Assembly: GCF_038006205.1 (NCBI RefSeq)
Contig: NZ_JBBOUU010000001.1
Span: forward strand, 1,924,001 to 1,988,000
Origin: Solibacillus sp. FSL R7-0668
GTDB lineage: Bacteria > Bacillota > Bacilli > Bacillales_A > Planococcaceae
Direction: 5' to 3'
Length of the DNA stretch: 64,000 nucleotides
How positions within the stretch are numbered: position 1 is the first letter of the stretch; each line of letters opens with the position of its first letter. The translations under genes and the position numbers were made by a program. Below are positions 9,454-17,754 of this stretch, one piece after another. The notes beneath the pieces are model-generated. The model made no database searches. It was not told the DNA's origin and worked only from the letters and a program-made list of their open reading frames with translations.

Positions 9454-9473
9454 TACATCATATCTCCTCATCT

Positions 9474-10025
9474 TTATTTTCCTCTGCGGGCAGATAGCAA
9501 TCGCTCCATCACATCGTCCTGTGGGTTTAAACCAGAGTACTCTGTAGCACAGTTCTCCCTAACGATTTGATATATCTCCATCCATAGCCTGTTTGTCTGA
9601 CTCATAAAGCTCTGGCTCATCGCTACATAAGGACTTTGAATTGCATTGCCGGTAGTTGGATGCTTTGCTAGAAAACCAAACTCGGTTACCGCTTCCTCAC
9701 ACTGTATCCATCTGGCCGCACTCATGGCATACCGTTCTAGAAGCTGTGGAAGTACCAAATGGGCACATTCTCGCTCCTCAAGCCATTTCCATGTAATTTC
9801 ATAGATTTCACTCGCTACTAGGGTTTTCCCATCCTTTTGCACTGCGGAGAGCATGGCCCTTGGCTTTGGCATTTCCTGTCCCTTCAGGTCAGCAGTATTC
9901 TTGAACTCGACAACTTCAAGCTTTCTTTTACCGGGATTTCCCTCTGCAATTTTGTCAGCAAGTGGTTTTTTCTTTTGACCGGAGCCTATACGGGCGCCGC
10001 CTCGATTTGTTCCATCTTTGGCCAT
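9474..10025 (-). CDS. Terminase small subunit, P27 family
   Basis: DNA-recognition subunit of the packaging terminase. At 183 aa with a basic N-terminus (GGARIGSGQKKKPLADKIAEGNPGK, given here only as the family hallmark), it fits P27-type small terminases. The C-terminal helical part includes AKHPTTGNAIQSPYVAMSQS and YSGLNPQDDVMERLL. The ribosome site AGAGGTGAG precedes the ATG. It follows the HNH nuclease gene, the usual arrangement for cohesive-end phages where HNH assists terminase. The MetK gene starts a few bases downstream. Confidence 0.88.
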   Translation of the reverse strand: MAKDGTNRGGARIGSGQKKKPLADKIAEGNPGKRKLEVVEFKNTADLKGQEMPKPRAMLSAVQKDGKTLVASEIYEITWKWLEERECAHLVLPQLLERYAMSAARWIQCEEAVTEFGFLAKHPTTGNAIQSPYVAMSQSFMSQTNRLWMEIYQIVRENCATEYSGLNPQDDVMERLLSARRGK

Positions 10026-10136
10026 TCACTCACCTCTTTTCATCGATGGGCCTATTACCCCGTTTGAAACCGCGAATTTTCACGCGTTGCCCCACGCCCG
10101 TTACACAAATGAAAAGCTGTGGAGATTTGACTCCCC

Positions 10137-10496
10137 CTACCGGGTTCCCCAACGGTCTCCATCTCTTGCTGTGATAGCAGAGTGGCAAGGAGTACAAAGA
10201 GCCATCAGATTACTTCTATCGTGAGTCCCTCCTCTTGCAAGAGGAAGAATGTGATGGACTTCATTTGCTGGGGTCAGCTTTCCTTGTCGTTTACATTCCT
10301 CACAAAGAGGATGAGCTGCAATGTAGCGGTCACGTATCCTTTTCCAAGCACGACCATAACGCTTACGGGTTGCTGGGTCACGGTCGTACTTTTCATACCG
10401 TGCGGCTTCCTTTTTAGCATGTTCTTCACAAAAACGTCTGTCAGTCAGCTCTGGACAACCAGGATAAGAGCATGGACGCTTAGGTTTTTTTGGCAT
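10137..10496 (-). CDS. HNH endonuclease
   Basis: A 119-residue HNH nuclease of the type that works with the phage terminase in genome cleavage. The core is EVHHILPLARGGTHDRSNLM then ALCTPCHSAI, giving the two His and the Asn, framed by CEEC and CTPC zinc ligands. An N-terminal Cys cluster (CSYPGCPELTDRRFCEEH) is also present. The frame is open far upstream, but the ATG at 10496 (MPKKPKRPC) has a perfect AAAGGAGGTG site 5 bases away, and upstream bases are promoter and terminator rather than coding. It is the first gene of the late packaging operon. Confidence 0.9.
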   Translation of the reverse strand: MPKKPKRPCSYPGCPELTDRRFCEEHAKKEAARYEKYDRDPATRKRYGRAWKRIRDRYIAAHPLCEECKRQGKLTPANEVHHILPLARGGTHDRSNLMALCTPCHSAITARDGDRWGTR

Positions 10497-10517
10497 ACTG
10501 CACCTCCTTTTGCCCAT

Positions 10518-10556
10518 AGAAAAAGCCCTCGCAGGAGAGATGCTCCCGTGAAGGCT
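10518..10556 (-). terminator. Intrinsic terminator before HNH gene
   Basis: On the minus strand a hairpin with about 12 paired bases (10524-10537 with 10543-10556) is followed by five U residues. It lies between the late promoter (-10 at 10585) and the HNH gene, so it could act as an antitermination or attenuation point for the packaging operon rather than as a simple end. Confidence 0.6.
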
Positions 10557-10584
10557 TCTGTTTTTTCTAATATTCCATACTACC

Positions 10585-10650
10585 ATTATATAACTTTCAC
10601 TACGGACAAACAGTGTCAACGTATGCCAAACTGTGCCACAGTGTGCCAAC
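10585..10650 (-). promoter_or_regulatory. Late promoter with upstream repeats
   Basis: A TATAAT -10 box lies on the minus strand at 10585-10590, about 90 bases before the HNH start. No good -35 exists at the right spacing (CTGTTT), which suggests an activator. Just upstream, at 10611-10650, four imperfect copies of a GTGNCA/GTGCCA-like word recur about every 8-11 bases (GTGTCAAC, TATGCCAAAC, TGTGCCAC, GTGTGCCAAC on the plus strand). The DUF1492 protein encoded further upstream is a plausible activator by analogy with late regulators; this is inference. Confidence 0.45.
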
Positions 10651-10719
10651 TTTTTGCGAGCATTCAGATTACTGCGTACAAAAACCACCAATAGATATTT
10701 TCAAAAATATCCAAAGTTA

Positions 10720-10753
10720 TTGACATGTTTATTGTAATTGTTATAATAACAAT
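10720..10753 (+). promoter_or_regulatory. Promoter and operator of xre gene
   Basis: TTGACA at 10720-10725, a 16-base spacer and TATAAT at 10742-10747 form a near-consensus sigma-A promoter on the plus strand. A 17-base palindrome (ATTGTTAT-A-ATAACAAT, 10737-10753) covers the -10 box, the expected operator position for autorepression by the Xre protein encoded downstream. Confidence 0.75.
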
Positions 10754-10782
10754 GTCCAATATCTTTGACATAGGTGATACTG

Positions 10783-10974
10783 TTGAAAAATAAAATTAAA
10801 GCAATACGGAACAAATTGGGGATAACACAAGAGCAACTTGCTAAGAAGTGTGGAGTTGTTAGACAAACAATAAATTGTATAGAGAATGATAAATATGATC
10901 CCACACTGGAACTGGCTTTCAAATTATCAAAAACGTTAAAAGTAAAGGTAGATGAATTGTTTATTTATGAATAA
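10783..10974 (+). CDS. Xre-family HTH regulator
   Basis: A small Cro/Xre DNA-binding protein (63 aa) consisting of little more than one helix-turn-helix. ITQEQLAKKCGVVRQTINCI and EYDPTLELAF-like text (here NDKYDPTLELAF) match the YgzD/Cro-like subfamily. The likely start is TTG at 10783, six bases after AGGTG; a GTG at 10774 is also in frame. It is on the plus strand, opposite the surrounding phage operon, behind its own promoter and palindrome. It overlaps the start of the peptide deformylase gene, so both are probably expressed from one short transcript. Confidence 0.85.
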   Translation: MKNKIKAIRNKLGITQEQLAKKCGVVRQTINCIENDKYDPTLELAFKLSKTLKVKVDELFIYE

Positions 10975-11542
10975 ATTTCATTCAAATTATATAATAACAA
11001 TGAAAGATATTGTAAGGGAAGGTAATGATATCTTACATCGACCAACACTGGAAGTGATGGTACCTCCCCCTGAGGAAGATAAGGAAACATTAACTAGTAT
11101 GATGAATTTCTTAAAAAATAGTCAAGACCCCATTCTATCCAAAAAATATAAATTACGTGGAGGAGTTGGATTATCCGCGAATCAGATTGGCTTGAATAAG
11201 CGAATGTTTGTAGCGTATTTCACTGACGAGATGGGGAAAGAACATGAATATACCCTTATTAATCCAAAAATTATTAGCCATTCCGTTTCTATGATTTACT
11301 TACCACCAAGTGAAGGGTGCCTATCTGTTGATCGAGATATAAATGGGTTCGTACCAAGATATGAGAGAATTAAAGTGAAAGGGTTTAATTTAGAAGGAGA
11401 AGAAATAATATTAAAACTCAATGGCTATTCCTCTATTGTTATTCAACATGAAATAGATCACCTAAATGGAATTATGTTTTATGAGCGTATCAATAAAGAA
11501 AATCCTTTCAAACTACCAGAAAACTGTAAAAGTTTATACTGA
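10952..11542 (+). CDS. def: Peptide deformylase, YkrB-like
   Basis: Removes the formyl group from nascent protein N-termini using a metal ion. All three motifs are intact: GVGLSANQIG (motif 1, Ser in place of the usual second Ala), EGCLSV (motif 2, metal Cys) and QHEIDHLNG (motif 3, HExxH). The order and the insert SQDPILSKKYKLRGG resemble the Bacillus YkrB (DefB) type. The conserved region begins at residue 17 (ATG at 11000), but only the ATG at 10952 has a ribosome site (AAAGG), inside the overlapping xre gene. Finding it on the plus strand in a prophage marks it as cargo. It could replace a host deformylase during infection or give resistance to deformylase inhibitors; both are inference. 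Confidence 0.88.
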   Translation: MNCLFMNKFHSNYIITMKDIVREGNDILHRPTLEVMVPPPEEDKETLTSMMNFLKNSQDPILSKKYKLRGGVGLSANQIGLNKRMFVAYFTDEMGKEHEYTLINPKIISHSVSMIYLPPSEGCLSVDRDINGFVPRYERIKVKGFNLEGEEIILKLNGYSSIVIQHEIDHLNGIMFYERINKENPFKLPENCKSLY

Positions 11543-11683
11543 GATCATGCATTAGGTCGGTATTCAAAGTGGGTAAGCAATGAGTTGTTGTTTTGACAGC
11601 TCATTTTAATTTAATAATCATTAAAAAGGAGAAACTAATTATTTAAATCACTGTAATTTTCATACAATGACTAAGGTAATGGT

Positions 11684-11707
11684 GAAGAGGGCCTTTTAAC
11701 CCTCTTC
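11684..11707. terminator. Hairpin between convergent genes
   Basis: A perfect 8-bp stem (GAAGAGGG/CCCTCTTC) with an 8-base loop lies between the deformylase gene (+) and the DUF1492 gene (-), where their transcripts meet. The U-tract is poor on both strands, so termination is plausible but weak. Confidence 0.4.
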
Positions 11708-11733
11708 CTGCACTATTTTCCGGTTACTCCTTT

Positions 11734-12147
11734 TTATTTTGGAACCTTTAAATGTTGCAAAGCGGATGAGTGGAGTCTGTGTACGGTTCTCATAGAAACA
11801 TTAAGGTTGACACAGATTTCTTCCCAGTTAAGAAAGTTAATGTATCGGTAGCGAAGAAGCAGCGTCTCATCCACATTTTCCATCTGGTTAATCGCTTCAC
11901 GGATATCTGATTTAAGCTTTATTAATCGCTCAACCTCATGTTGTATCTGTTGCTCCAAATCTATTATCCTAATCACATATTTTTCAAAGGGTGGGTCAGT
12001 ACTCTTGGTTCGACTGACTTTCTCATCAAGCACAGGGGATGAAACACTTCTTGATAAATCCCTTAAGTTTTGCAACTCTTCAAGGTCGGAGTTAATCAAT
12101 TCATTCAAACGGTAAGCCTGTTTTAAGAATTCCTTAGCTGTCATCAT
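11734..12147 (-). CDS. DUF1492 sigma-like late regulator
   Basis: A 137-aa protein of the DUF1492/ArpU-like group, small sigma-region-4-like proteins thought to switch on late phage genes. The N-terminus TAKEFLKQAYRLNELINSDL matches the family. The C-terminus LLLRYRYINFLNWEEICVNL then MRTVHRLHSSAL is a sigma-4 type helix-turn-helix. It is the last gene of the early/middle operon and lies before the packaging operon, whose promoter near 10590 lacks a good -35 box. It overlaps the stop of the upstream 73-residue gene by 4 bases. Activation of that promoter is inferred. Confidence 0.75.
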   Translation of the reverse strand: MMTAKEFLKQAYRLNELINSDLEELQNLRDLSRSVSSPVLDEKVSRTKSTDPPFEKYVIRIIDLEQQIQHEVERLIKLKSDIREAINQMENVDETLLLRYRYINFLNWEEICVNLNVSMRTVHRLHSSALQHLKVPK

Positions 12148-12365
12148 CGCACCACCTCCTCTTGTAGTTGTTGAATTAACATGTCAGGGTTTAGAGAGGT
12201 GAGGACATTGAACAATTCAGAATGAAAGAAGCACTCAACCTCACGTTTTGTATATAAAGCAGAATCATTGCGAGGGTGTTTTGCTAGTCTTTTCAGTGCA
12301 AAACGATAATCTTTAACTGCCTGTAGAATAATGGCATTCGCCAGTTTTTCAAATGCATCCATCAT
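12144..12365 (-). CDS. Small phage protein, unknown
   Basis: A 73-residue, probably all-helical protein (MMDAFEKLANAIILQAVKDY, then KRLAKHPRNDSALYTKREVE). No family recognised with confidence. It overlaps its neighbours by 4 bases on both sides (helicase upstream, DUF1492 downstream), which indicates a genuine translated gene in a tightly packed operon. Confidence 0.6.
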   Translation of the reverse strand: MMDAFEKLANAIILQAVKDYRFALKRLAKHPRNDSALYTKREVECFFHSELFNVLTSLNPDMLIQQLQEEVVR

Positions 12366-13723
12366 ACAGCATCCCTCTCTTTCCCAAGATTTGCTTTGAC
12401 AGCATTGATAAGGTCGGACTGTGTCTTTTCCTTTTTCTTCAAAGCATTCATAACATCTTCATCAATCGTGCCTTTAGTAATAATGTGATGGATAACCACG
12501 GTTTCATTTTGTCCTTGTCTCCAAAGTCTCGCATTGGTTTGCTGATAGAGTTCCAGACTCCAAGTAAGTCCAAACCAGATAAGCGTTGAACCACCACTTT
12601 GTAAGTTAAGGCCGTGTCCCGCTGATGCAGGATGGATAACCGCTACAGAAATATCGCCGTTGTTCCAATCCTTAATATCCTTGGAAGTCTTAATTTCTCG
12701 TACATTGAATTTTGCCTTAATACGCTCTAAATCGTGATTATACCAATAGGCAATAAGCACAGGTTTTCCGTTAGTACCTTCAATTAAATCCTCAAGAGCA
12801 TCTAGCTTGCGGTCGTGGATAATATGAGGATTTTTATCATCATCATAGATCGCACCATTTGCCATTTGCAGGAGTTTGCCTGAAAGGACGGCTGCATTCA
12901 TGGCATCTATTTCTTCATCAGCAAATTCAATAACCATCTCTTCACGAAAGTGATCATATACGGATTGTTCTTTGTCATTTAGATATACTGGTACTTCATT
13001 GATCACGCACTCTGGCATTTTCAGAAAATCGACTGATTTCATGGAAATGGTAATATCCGAAATGAGCTGATAAATGGCATCTTCAGCACCTGGCAATGGT
13101 TTATATGAAAATACGATTTGCTGATTACGTTTATCCGGTGTAAAAAAGGAATTGCGGTAGTGAGTTATGTATCTGCCGAGTCTTTTACCCATGTCGAGAA
13201 TACGAAACTCTGCCCACAAATCCATTAACCCATTACTGGATGGTGTACCCGTAAGACCCACGATCCGTTTTGCCCTCGGCCTTACTTTTAGTAAACTTTT
13301 AAATCTTTTTGCACCATAGGATTTAAAGGATGATAGCTCATCGATTACCACCATGTCATAGTCAAAAGGGATGCCACTTTTGTTTACCAACCAGTCCACA
13401 TTTTCTCTGTTTATAAGATAGACACTTGCAGGTTTCCTAAGAGCTGCCAACCGCTCCTGTTCTGTTCCGATGGCTACCGAATACTCTAGTCCTTTCAAGT
13501 GCTCCCACTTATTTATCTCAGCTGGCCAAGTATCCCTTGCTACCCGAAGTGGAGCAATAACCAGAACCTTTCCAACTTCAAAACGATCAAGACATAGGTC
13601 AAATATAGCAGTTAGAGTAATGACGCTTTTGCCAAGACCCATTTCTAAAAACACCGCAGCAATGGGATGCTCAAGTATGAAGTTGGTTGCATAGGTCTGA
13701 TATTTATGAGGATTGTATTTCAC
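12362..13723 (-). CDS. SNF2-family phage helicase
   Basis: A superfamily 2 DNA translocase of about 453 aa, probably involved in phage replication or recombination. The first RecA-like domain carries Walker A FLEMGLGKSVITL near residue 30, motif Ia VLVIAPLRVARDTW, motif II VVIDELSSFK near 125 and motif III IVGLTGTPSSNG near 155. The second domain carries VAVIHPASAGHGLNLQSGG and the motif VI-like QTNARLWRQGQ near 400. The GTG start at 13723 is seven bases after GGAGGG and fits better than upstream ATGs. It overlaps the VRR-NUC gene by 20 bases, and that nuclease is a frequent partner in this module. Confidence 0.9.
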   Translation of the reverse strand: MKYNPHKYQTYATNFILEHPIAAVFLEMGLGKSVITLTAIFDLCLDRFEVGKVLVIAPLRVARDTWPAEINKWEHLKGLEYSVAIGTEQERLAALRKPASVYLINRENVDWLVNKSGIPFDYDMVVIDELSSFKSYGAKRFKSLLKVRPRAKRIVGLTGTPSSNGLMDLWAEFRILDMGKRLGRYITHYRNSFFTPDKRNQQIVFSYKPLPGAEDAIYQLISDITISMKSVDFLKMPECVINEVPVYLNDKEQSVYDHFREEMVIEFADEEIDAMNAAVLSGKLLQMANGAIYDDDKNPHIIHDRKLDALEDLIEGTNGKPVLIAYWYNHDLERIKAKFNVREIKTSKDIKDWNNGDISVAVIHPASAGHGLNLQSGGSTLIWFGLTWSLELYQQTNARLWRQGQNETVVIHHIITKGTIDEDVMNALKKKEKTQSDLINAVKANLGKERDAV

Positions 13724-13985
13724 CCAGTATCCCTCCAATCTGCTTAACATCATCAATGACATAGCAGGTAAAGCCTAACTTCTGTAATTGCTTTATTCTT
13801 CTAATCTGTAACAGGCGAGGTTTCTTTCCGGGAGCCTTTAATTCCACAAATGCCATCTTTCCAAGTGGTAAAAGCACTAGGCGGTCTGGCATCCCATCCA
13901 AACCCGGACTAACAAACTTTGCTGCAATGCCTCCCATCTTTTTTACCTCAGCCACCAGTTTCTTTTCTATATATTTTTCAAGCAT
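13704..13985 (-). CDS. VRR-NUC domain nuclease
   Basis: A 93-residue stand-alone VRR-NUC protein, a PD-(D/E)XK nuclease fold that cuts branched DNA. The catalytic core is LDGMPDRLVLLPLGKMAFVE followed by LKAPGKKP, giving the Asp, Glu and Lys. MLEKYIEKKLVAEVKKMGG at the N-terminus is the usual opening. The start at 13985 has GGGAGGTATTT before it; upstream in-frame sequence is non-coding. It is co-transcribed with and overlaps the SNF2 helicase, suggesting a joint role at replication or recombination intermediates. Confidence 0.88.
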   Translation of the reverse strand: MLEKYIEKKLVAEVKKMGGIAAKFVSPGLDGMPDRLVLLPLGKMAFVELKAPGKKPRLLQIRRIKQLQKLGFTCYVIDDVKQIGGILGEIQSS

Positions 13986-14204
13986 AAATACCTCCCATAT
14001 AAAAAGGCTCGGAACAAGAAAACAACTTTGACCCAATTTTCCTATACGCGCGCGTATGCGTGTATGCACAGGCTACTATTACTTCTTTTTACTATTTATA
14101 AATAAATAGGATAATTCTTGTTCCACTTGTTCCGAACCGTTGATTTTCCTTATCGTTACTAGCTTTACGTAAAGAACCAGTATGGGAACAGAGTAAGGGA
14201 CAAC

Positions 14205-16571
14205 TTAGCGTTGTTCCTCGGCTCGGGAATAAGCTCGTTGCTTTCCGTAGACAGGAAACGTTACAACACCATTCTTGTTCCCAGTGTACTTGTTCCACTC
14301 ACTGATCTTTCTCATAATGCCACCGATGGCATAGGAATCTGAAGGCTTTAGCATTGATGCCTCTTTACCGAAACACTCACACCAAATTTCCATATTACAG
14401 ACAAGGGTTCTTTTTACTGTTCCAACACGGGTGCCGCCGCCAAATTCGCTACCGCCGAGGAAATTTCTACGCTCGTACAAAGACATCGTGTCCCAATCAT
14501 CCGGCAAGAGCGTATCCAAGTAAGTACGAACTAGTCCTTCTCGTTCATCTGTTTCCATGGCATCTGCCTGTTCACTAGTTGCCATGGATACATCATCACC
14601 TTCAAGGTAGAGTTTTTCACCCCTCTCATAAAGAACTAGTGCCTCTGCCCAAATCTGCTGTACTTCCTCTTTGGTCATCTGCCAAGCTTTCTTTTTACTA
14701 TTGCCACTAATGCGGACTGGCCAGAATCTACGGTTACCCGTAATATCCCGAAGAAATCCGCTTTCGGCATTGGTAGAACCTACAATCACGCATTGACGGG
14801 GATGGCTTTCCACGTTGACTCCATAACTGGCACGGTATTTATCATCTGCCCTCGAAATAAAGGACTTCACAATCTCCACATCCGTCTTACGCATTCCAGC
14901 AAGCTCACCCAGTTCTAACAACCAATATCCCTGAAGTTTTTCAGCACCTGATTTATCTTTCATGTCCGTAATGGTCAAACTATCTGAAAACCAATCCCCT
15001 GCAAGCTTCGCAAAGAAGGTTGACTTACCGATACCTTGAGGACCGTTTAAGATTAGAACACTATCAAACTTTGTACCTGGTCTATAAATACGGGCTACCG
15101 CTGCAACCATCGTTTTGCGAATAATTGCCTTTGTGTAGGAATTATCTGTTGCACCGAAATAATCAATTAGTAGATTTTCTACTCGGCTAATACCATCCCA
15201 TTTTGGCAGGGAGTCCAGATACTCCTTAACAGGATGGTAGGCTCGCTCAGCCGCTACCGCTAACACAGCGTCCTTGGTCTTGGTAGGTGAATAGACCCCG
15301 TATTTGCTGCTTAAATACACTTTAAGAAGTGCATTATCTGAATCATTCCAACCCGCCTTGATCTGTTCCCAAGGCAGACCACCTTTGGCATCAATACCAT
15401 CACGGTGGCAATTAAAAGCGATATGCTGTAATTCCTTATCATGCCGAATAATCAAAACGATGTTGTCCAGTGTGTCTTTTATTCGGCCTTGCTTATCCAA
15501 TTCCAAAGCTGTCTGCCAATCCTCATCACTAAACTCCTCTTCAGCCTGTGCCTGTCTCTCCTTAGCAAACTCAGCTTTTACTCTTTCATCTTTTATAGCA
15601 AACTCGCACATTGCCACAAAAGATGGCATCTTACCAGGAGCTGTAGTGGTAGTAGCTTTATCATCTAAAGAACCGAATTTATGAATACGAACGAGATCAA
15701 AAGCATTGAGGAGTAATCCACTTGCTGGGTCTGTAGCATGGTGGCTGTATGCGAATTTATCATCATAGATAATCACACCGGCACTACTATCAGCTGGAAT
15801 ATAATCGTATCGTCCTTCCATAGCAGAAGGGGCATAAACTGCACCTAAGAATTTCTCAATTGCTTCACGTACGGGATAGGCACGACAGAATGTTCCTACC
15901 ACACCTTCCTTTAAAAGCGGGTCTGCTTGCTCTTTAAGACTGCGATTAATAACCTCAGACTGCCTGCTTGATACGGGCCAAGTTGATGTATCTCGCCAGT
16001 TTTCATATTTTGAAAGATAAATATCCGGGTTAAGTAATGCTCCATCCTGCTCTTCGTAGACAAATTCACCGTTAGAGGAAGTGGATGGCCAATACATAAG
16101 GCGATGGGCTTCATATGTCGTATCATCGAAAAGATCTATGCCAATTTCTTTTGCCACCATACGTCCAACTGCTGCATATTCTTCTTCGCTGATTTCACGA
16201 GCAAGGGGAACGATAAGCCTGAGTCTTGGATTTTCCGGTGTGTGCTTATGGGTGGAGTAAACGCAACATTTGTAGTCGAAAAGCATACTGATTTGTTCCC
16301 AGATATCCGGTCTACCGTAATCCATATCAAGGGTAAGCAAAGAACGGCATAAAACATTGCCCTTCTTTCGCCTTCCTTCTTTTAAATGCCCTCCGACAAA
16401 GCCACCCACGTCTTTGATATCATCTTGCTGGCCTTTTTTAAGTTTCCGATATTCTTCTACCGTTTCTGTAGTACGTTGGGTTGTCTTTACACGGGAGCAA
16501 AAATCCTCCCAGGAGATATCTTTGTTTTTCCATTTTCTATCCATCCGGCTATTGCCCACTGCAATTTTCAT
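14205..16571 (-). CDS. VapE-type primase/helicase
   Basis: A 788-aa replication protein of the virulence-associated E family: an N-terminal bifunctional primase-polymerase-like part and a C-terminal superfamily 3-like ATPase. The N-terminal half has LLTLDMDYGRPDIWEQIS near residue 75 and PRLRLIVPL near 115, the usual metal and nucleotide contacts. The C-terminal half has Walker A LILNGPQGIGKSTFF near 500, LLELGELAGMRKTDVE near 550 and CVIVGSTNAESGFLRDITG near 600. The ATG follows GAGGAGG. Together with the polymerase, SSB-like and helicase genes it forms a near-complete phage replisome. Confidence 0.9.
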   Translation of the reverse strand: MKIAVGNSRMDRKWKNKDISWEDFCSRVKTTQRTTETVEEYRKLKKGQQDDIKDVGGFVGGHLKEGRRKKGNVLCRSLLTLDMDYGRPDIWEQISMLFDYKCCVYSTHKHTPENPRLRLIVPLAREISEEEYAAVGRMVAKEIGIDLFDDTTYEAHRLMYWPSTSSNGEFVYEEQDGALLNPDIYLSKYENWRDTSTWPVSSRQSEVINRSLKEQADPLLKEGVVGTFCRAYPVREAIEKFLGAVYAPSAMEGRYDYIPADSSAGVIIYDDKFAYSHHATDPASGLLLNAFDLVRIHKFGSLDDKATTTTAPGKMPSFVAMCEFAIKDERVKAEFAKERQAQAEEEFSDEDWQTALELDKQGRIKDTLDNIVLIIRHDKELQHIAFNCHRDGIDAKGGLPWEQIKAGWNDSDNALLKVYLSSKYGVYSPTKTKDAVLAVAAERAYHPVKEYLDSLPKWDGISRVENLLIDYFGATDNSYTKAIIRKTMVAAVARIYRPGTKFDSVLILNGPQGIGKSTFFAKLAGDWFSDSLTITDMKDKSGAEKLQGYWLLELGELAGMRKTDVEIVKSFISRADDKYRASYGVNVESHPRQCVIVGSTNAESGFLRDITGNRRFWPVRISGNSKKKAWQMTKEEVQQIWAEALVLYERGEKLYLEGDDVSMATSEQADAMETDEREGLVRTYLDTLLPDDWDTMSLYERRNFLGGSEFGGGTRVGTVKRTLVCNMEIWCECFGKEASMLKPSDSYAIGGIMRKISEWNKYTGNKNGVVTFPVYGKQRAYSRAEEQR

Positions 16572-17002
16572 AAGCTTTCAACCTCCTCATGCACCGGACT
16601 AAAATACCTGACCGTTTGCCTGCGTTTCTTGGCTACTTCAATCTCCCTTGCCATACCGCTTGAGATGGTATTGCCCAGCACCCACACCTCGGAGCATTTG
16701 CCCATAAGCACGATGTCCATAAATATGGCAAGCTCCCGTTCTTCGGGATTTTCATCATCCATAAACTGAGGAAACATAAGATGGGGAGCAATTGGGATAC
16801 AGTTTTGGTCTAGAGCAAACCTGCAAAAACTGCGAGCCTTTTTAATGTTTCCTTCTACATCACCGGAATAGGGAGAACAGATATATACAAGCGGCTTAAA
16901 GGCAGATTTTTTCTCTGCCTTTTCCTTTCTCATTATGTTGGTCAGTGCTTCATGGGGAGTTGGGTCATGGTATCCTTCATGGTTAAATTTGTTGATTCCC
17001 AT
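16568..17002 (-). CDS. DUF4406 nucleotide-metabolism-like protein
   Basis: A 144-aa protein with a DUF4406 domain, related to nucleoside 2-deoxyribosyltransferases and MazG-like/TIR-like Rossmann folds. The signature is PLVYICSPYSGDVEGNIKKA, then IAPHLMFPQFMDD and a catalytic-like region WVLGNTISSGMAREIEVAKK. The start at 17002 (MGINKFNHEG) is next to GGAGGGTG and shares a base with the antirepressor stop (TAATG), so the genes are coupled. A role in nucleotide salvage, or sensing a nucleotide-derived signal, is inferred from the fold only. Confidence 0.75.
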   Translation of the reverse strand: MGINKFNHEGYHDPTPHEALTNIMRKEKAEKKSAFKPLVYICSPYSGDVEGNIKKARSFCRFALDQNCIPIAPHLMFPQFMDDENPEERELAIFMDIVLMGKCSEVWVLGNTISSGMAREIEVAKKRRQTVRYFSPVHEEVESL

Positions 17003-17754
17003 TACACACCCTCCATTTCTATCTGTGGCAAAATACCGTCTGCCTTCATCAGTTCGTAAATGAAGAGTCTGCCTTTTTGTGTCCAATATGTATGGACCTT
17101 TGTATGCTGTTGCCCATTACTGCCAAGGTAGCTATGAGTCTTAGTGCTGGTGTAACCTTTTTCCGCATACTTCTGATATAAAAGCCAAATGCCGCCTTGT
17201 TTAAATTGGATGCCCTTTTTATTAAGATAGCGGTTCATCCAAATAGCTGACTTACCGTAATCTTTGGCGATTGCTGATGTGGAAATGAGGTCTTTGCAAT
17301 TTAAAACCACATCGTAATAAGACACTTTCGGTTTCATTTCTGCAATTTGCTGAATCTGAACAGCAATCGTACCTTCAAGCATTTTATTTTGTTTCCTTAC
17401 TTGAGTTAGCTGTTGATTGGCAATCTGAAGTGCCCTTGCCATGATCGCTTCTGGGGAATTCCATCTTCTTTCTATTTCAAGAAAGTATTGACGGCACTCT
17501 TTCCCTTTAGGAGTACGCTGTATCATGCACAGCTCTTTTGCCATGTCAATTGTTAACTGATGGTCTATGCTTGGTCTGCCTCCAGTACTTTCGCTCAAAA
17601 ATGAGCTAAAGTCTGATCCTTCCTCAAATCCGTACTCACACATTCTTGGAAACCAATCTTTATAAGCGGTCTTTACATCCAAGGCTTCATGTAAATCACG
17701 ACCGAGTACGGTTGGTCGTTGATTTTCATAATTGATTTTTACTAATTCGTCCAT
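17002..17754 (-). CDS. AntA/AntB phage antirepressor
   Basis: A 250-residue antirepressor that would neutralise a phage repressor. The N-terminal AntA/AntB domain runs from about residue 10 to 85 (VLGRDLHEALDVKTAYKDWF, then QLTIDMAKELCMIQRTPKGK). A coiled segment follows (ANQQLTQVRKQNKMLEGTI). The C-terminal KilA-C-like DNA-binding domain has LISTSAIAKDYGKSAIWMNR and GQQHTKVHTYWTQKGRLFIY. The start at 17754 (MDELVKINYE) is directly preceded by AGGAGG. It is the first gene after a break in the operon that holds the membrane-protein cassette. Confidence 0.88.
   Translation of the reverse strand: MDELVKINYENQRPTVLGRDLHEALDVKTAYKDWFPRMCEYGFEEGSDFSSFLSESTGGRPSIDHQLTIDMAKELCMIQRTPKGKECRQYFLEIERRWNSPEAIMARALQIANQQLTQVRKQNKMLEGTIAVQIQQIAEMKPKVSYYDVVLNCKDLISTSAIAKDYGKSAIWMNRYLNKKGIQFKQGGIWLLYQKYAEKGYTSTKTHSYLGSNGQQHTKVHTYWTQKGRLFIYELMKADGILPQIEMEGV

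Noticed and set aside
10497-10691. N-terminal extension of the HNH protein
   Set aside because: The extension covers the terminator and the late promoter; the perfect ribosome site is at 10496.
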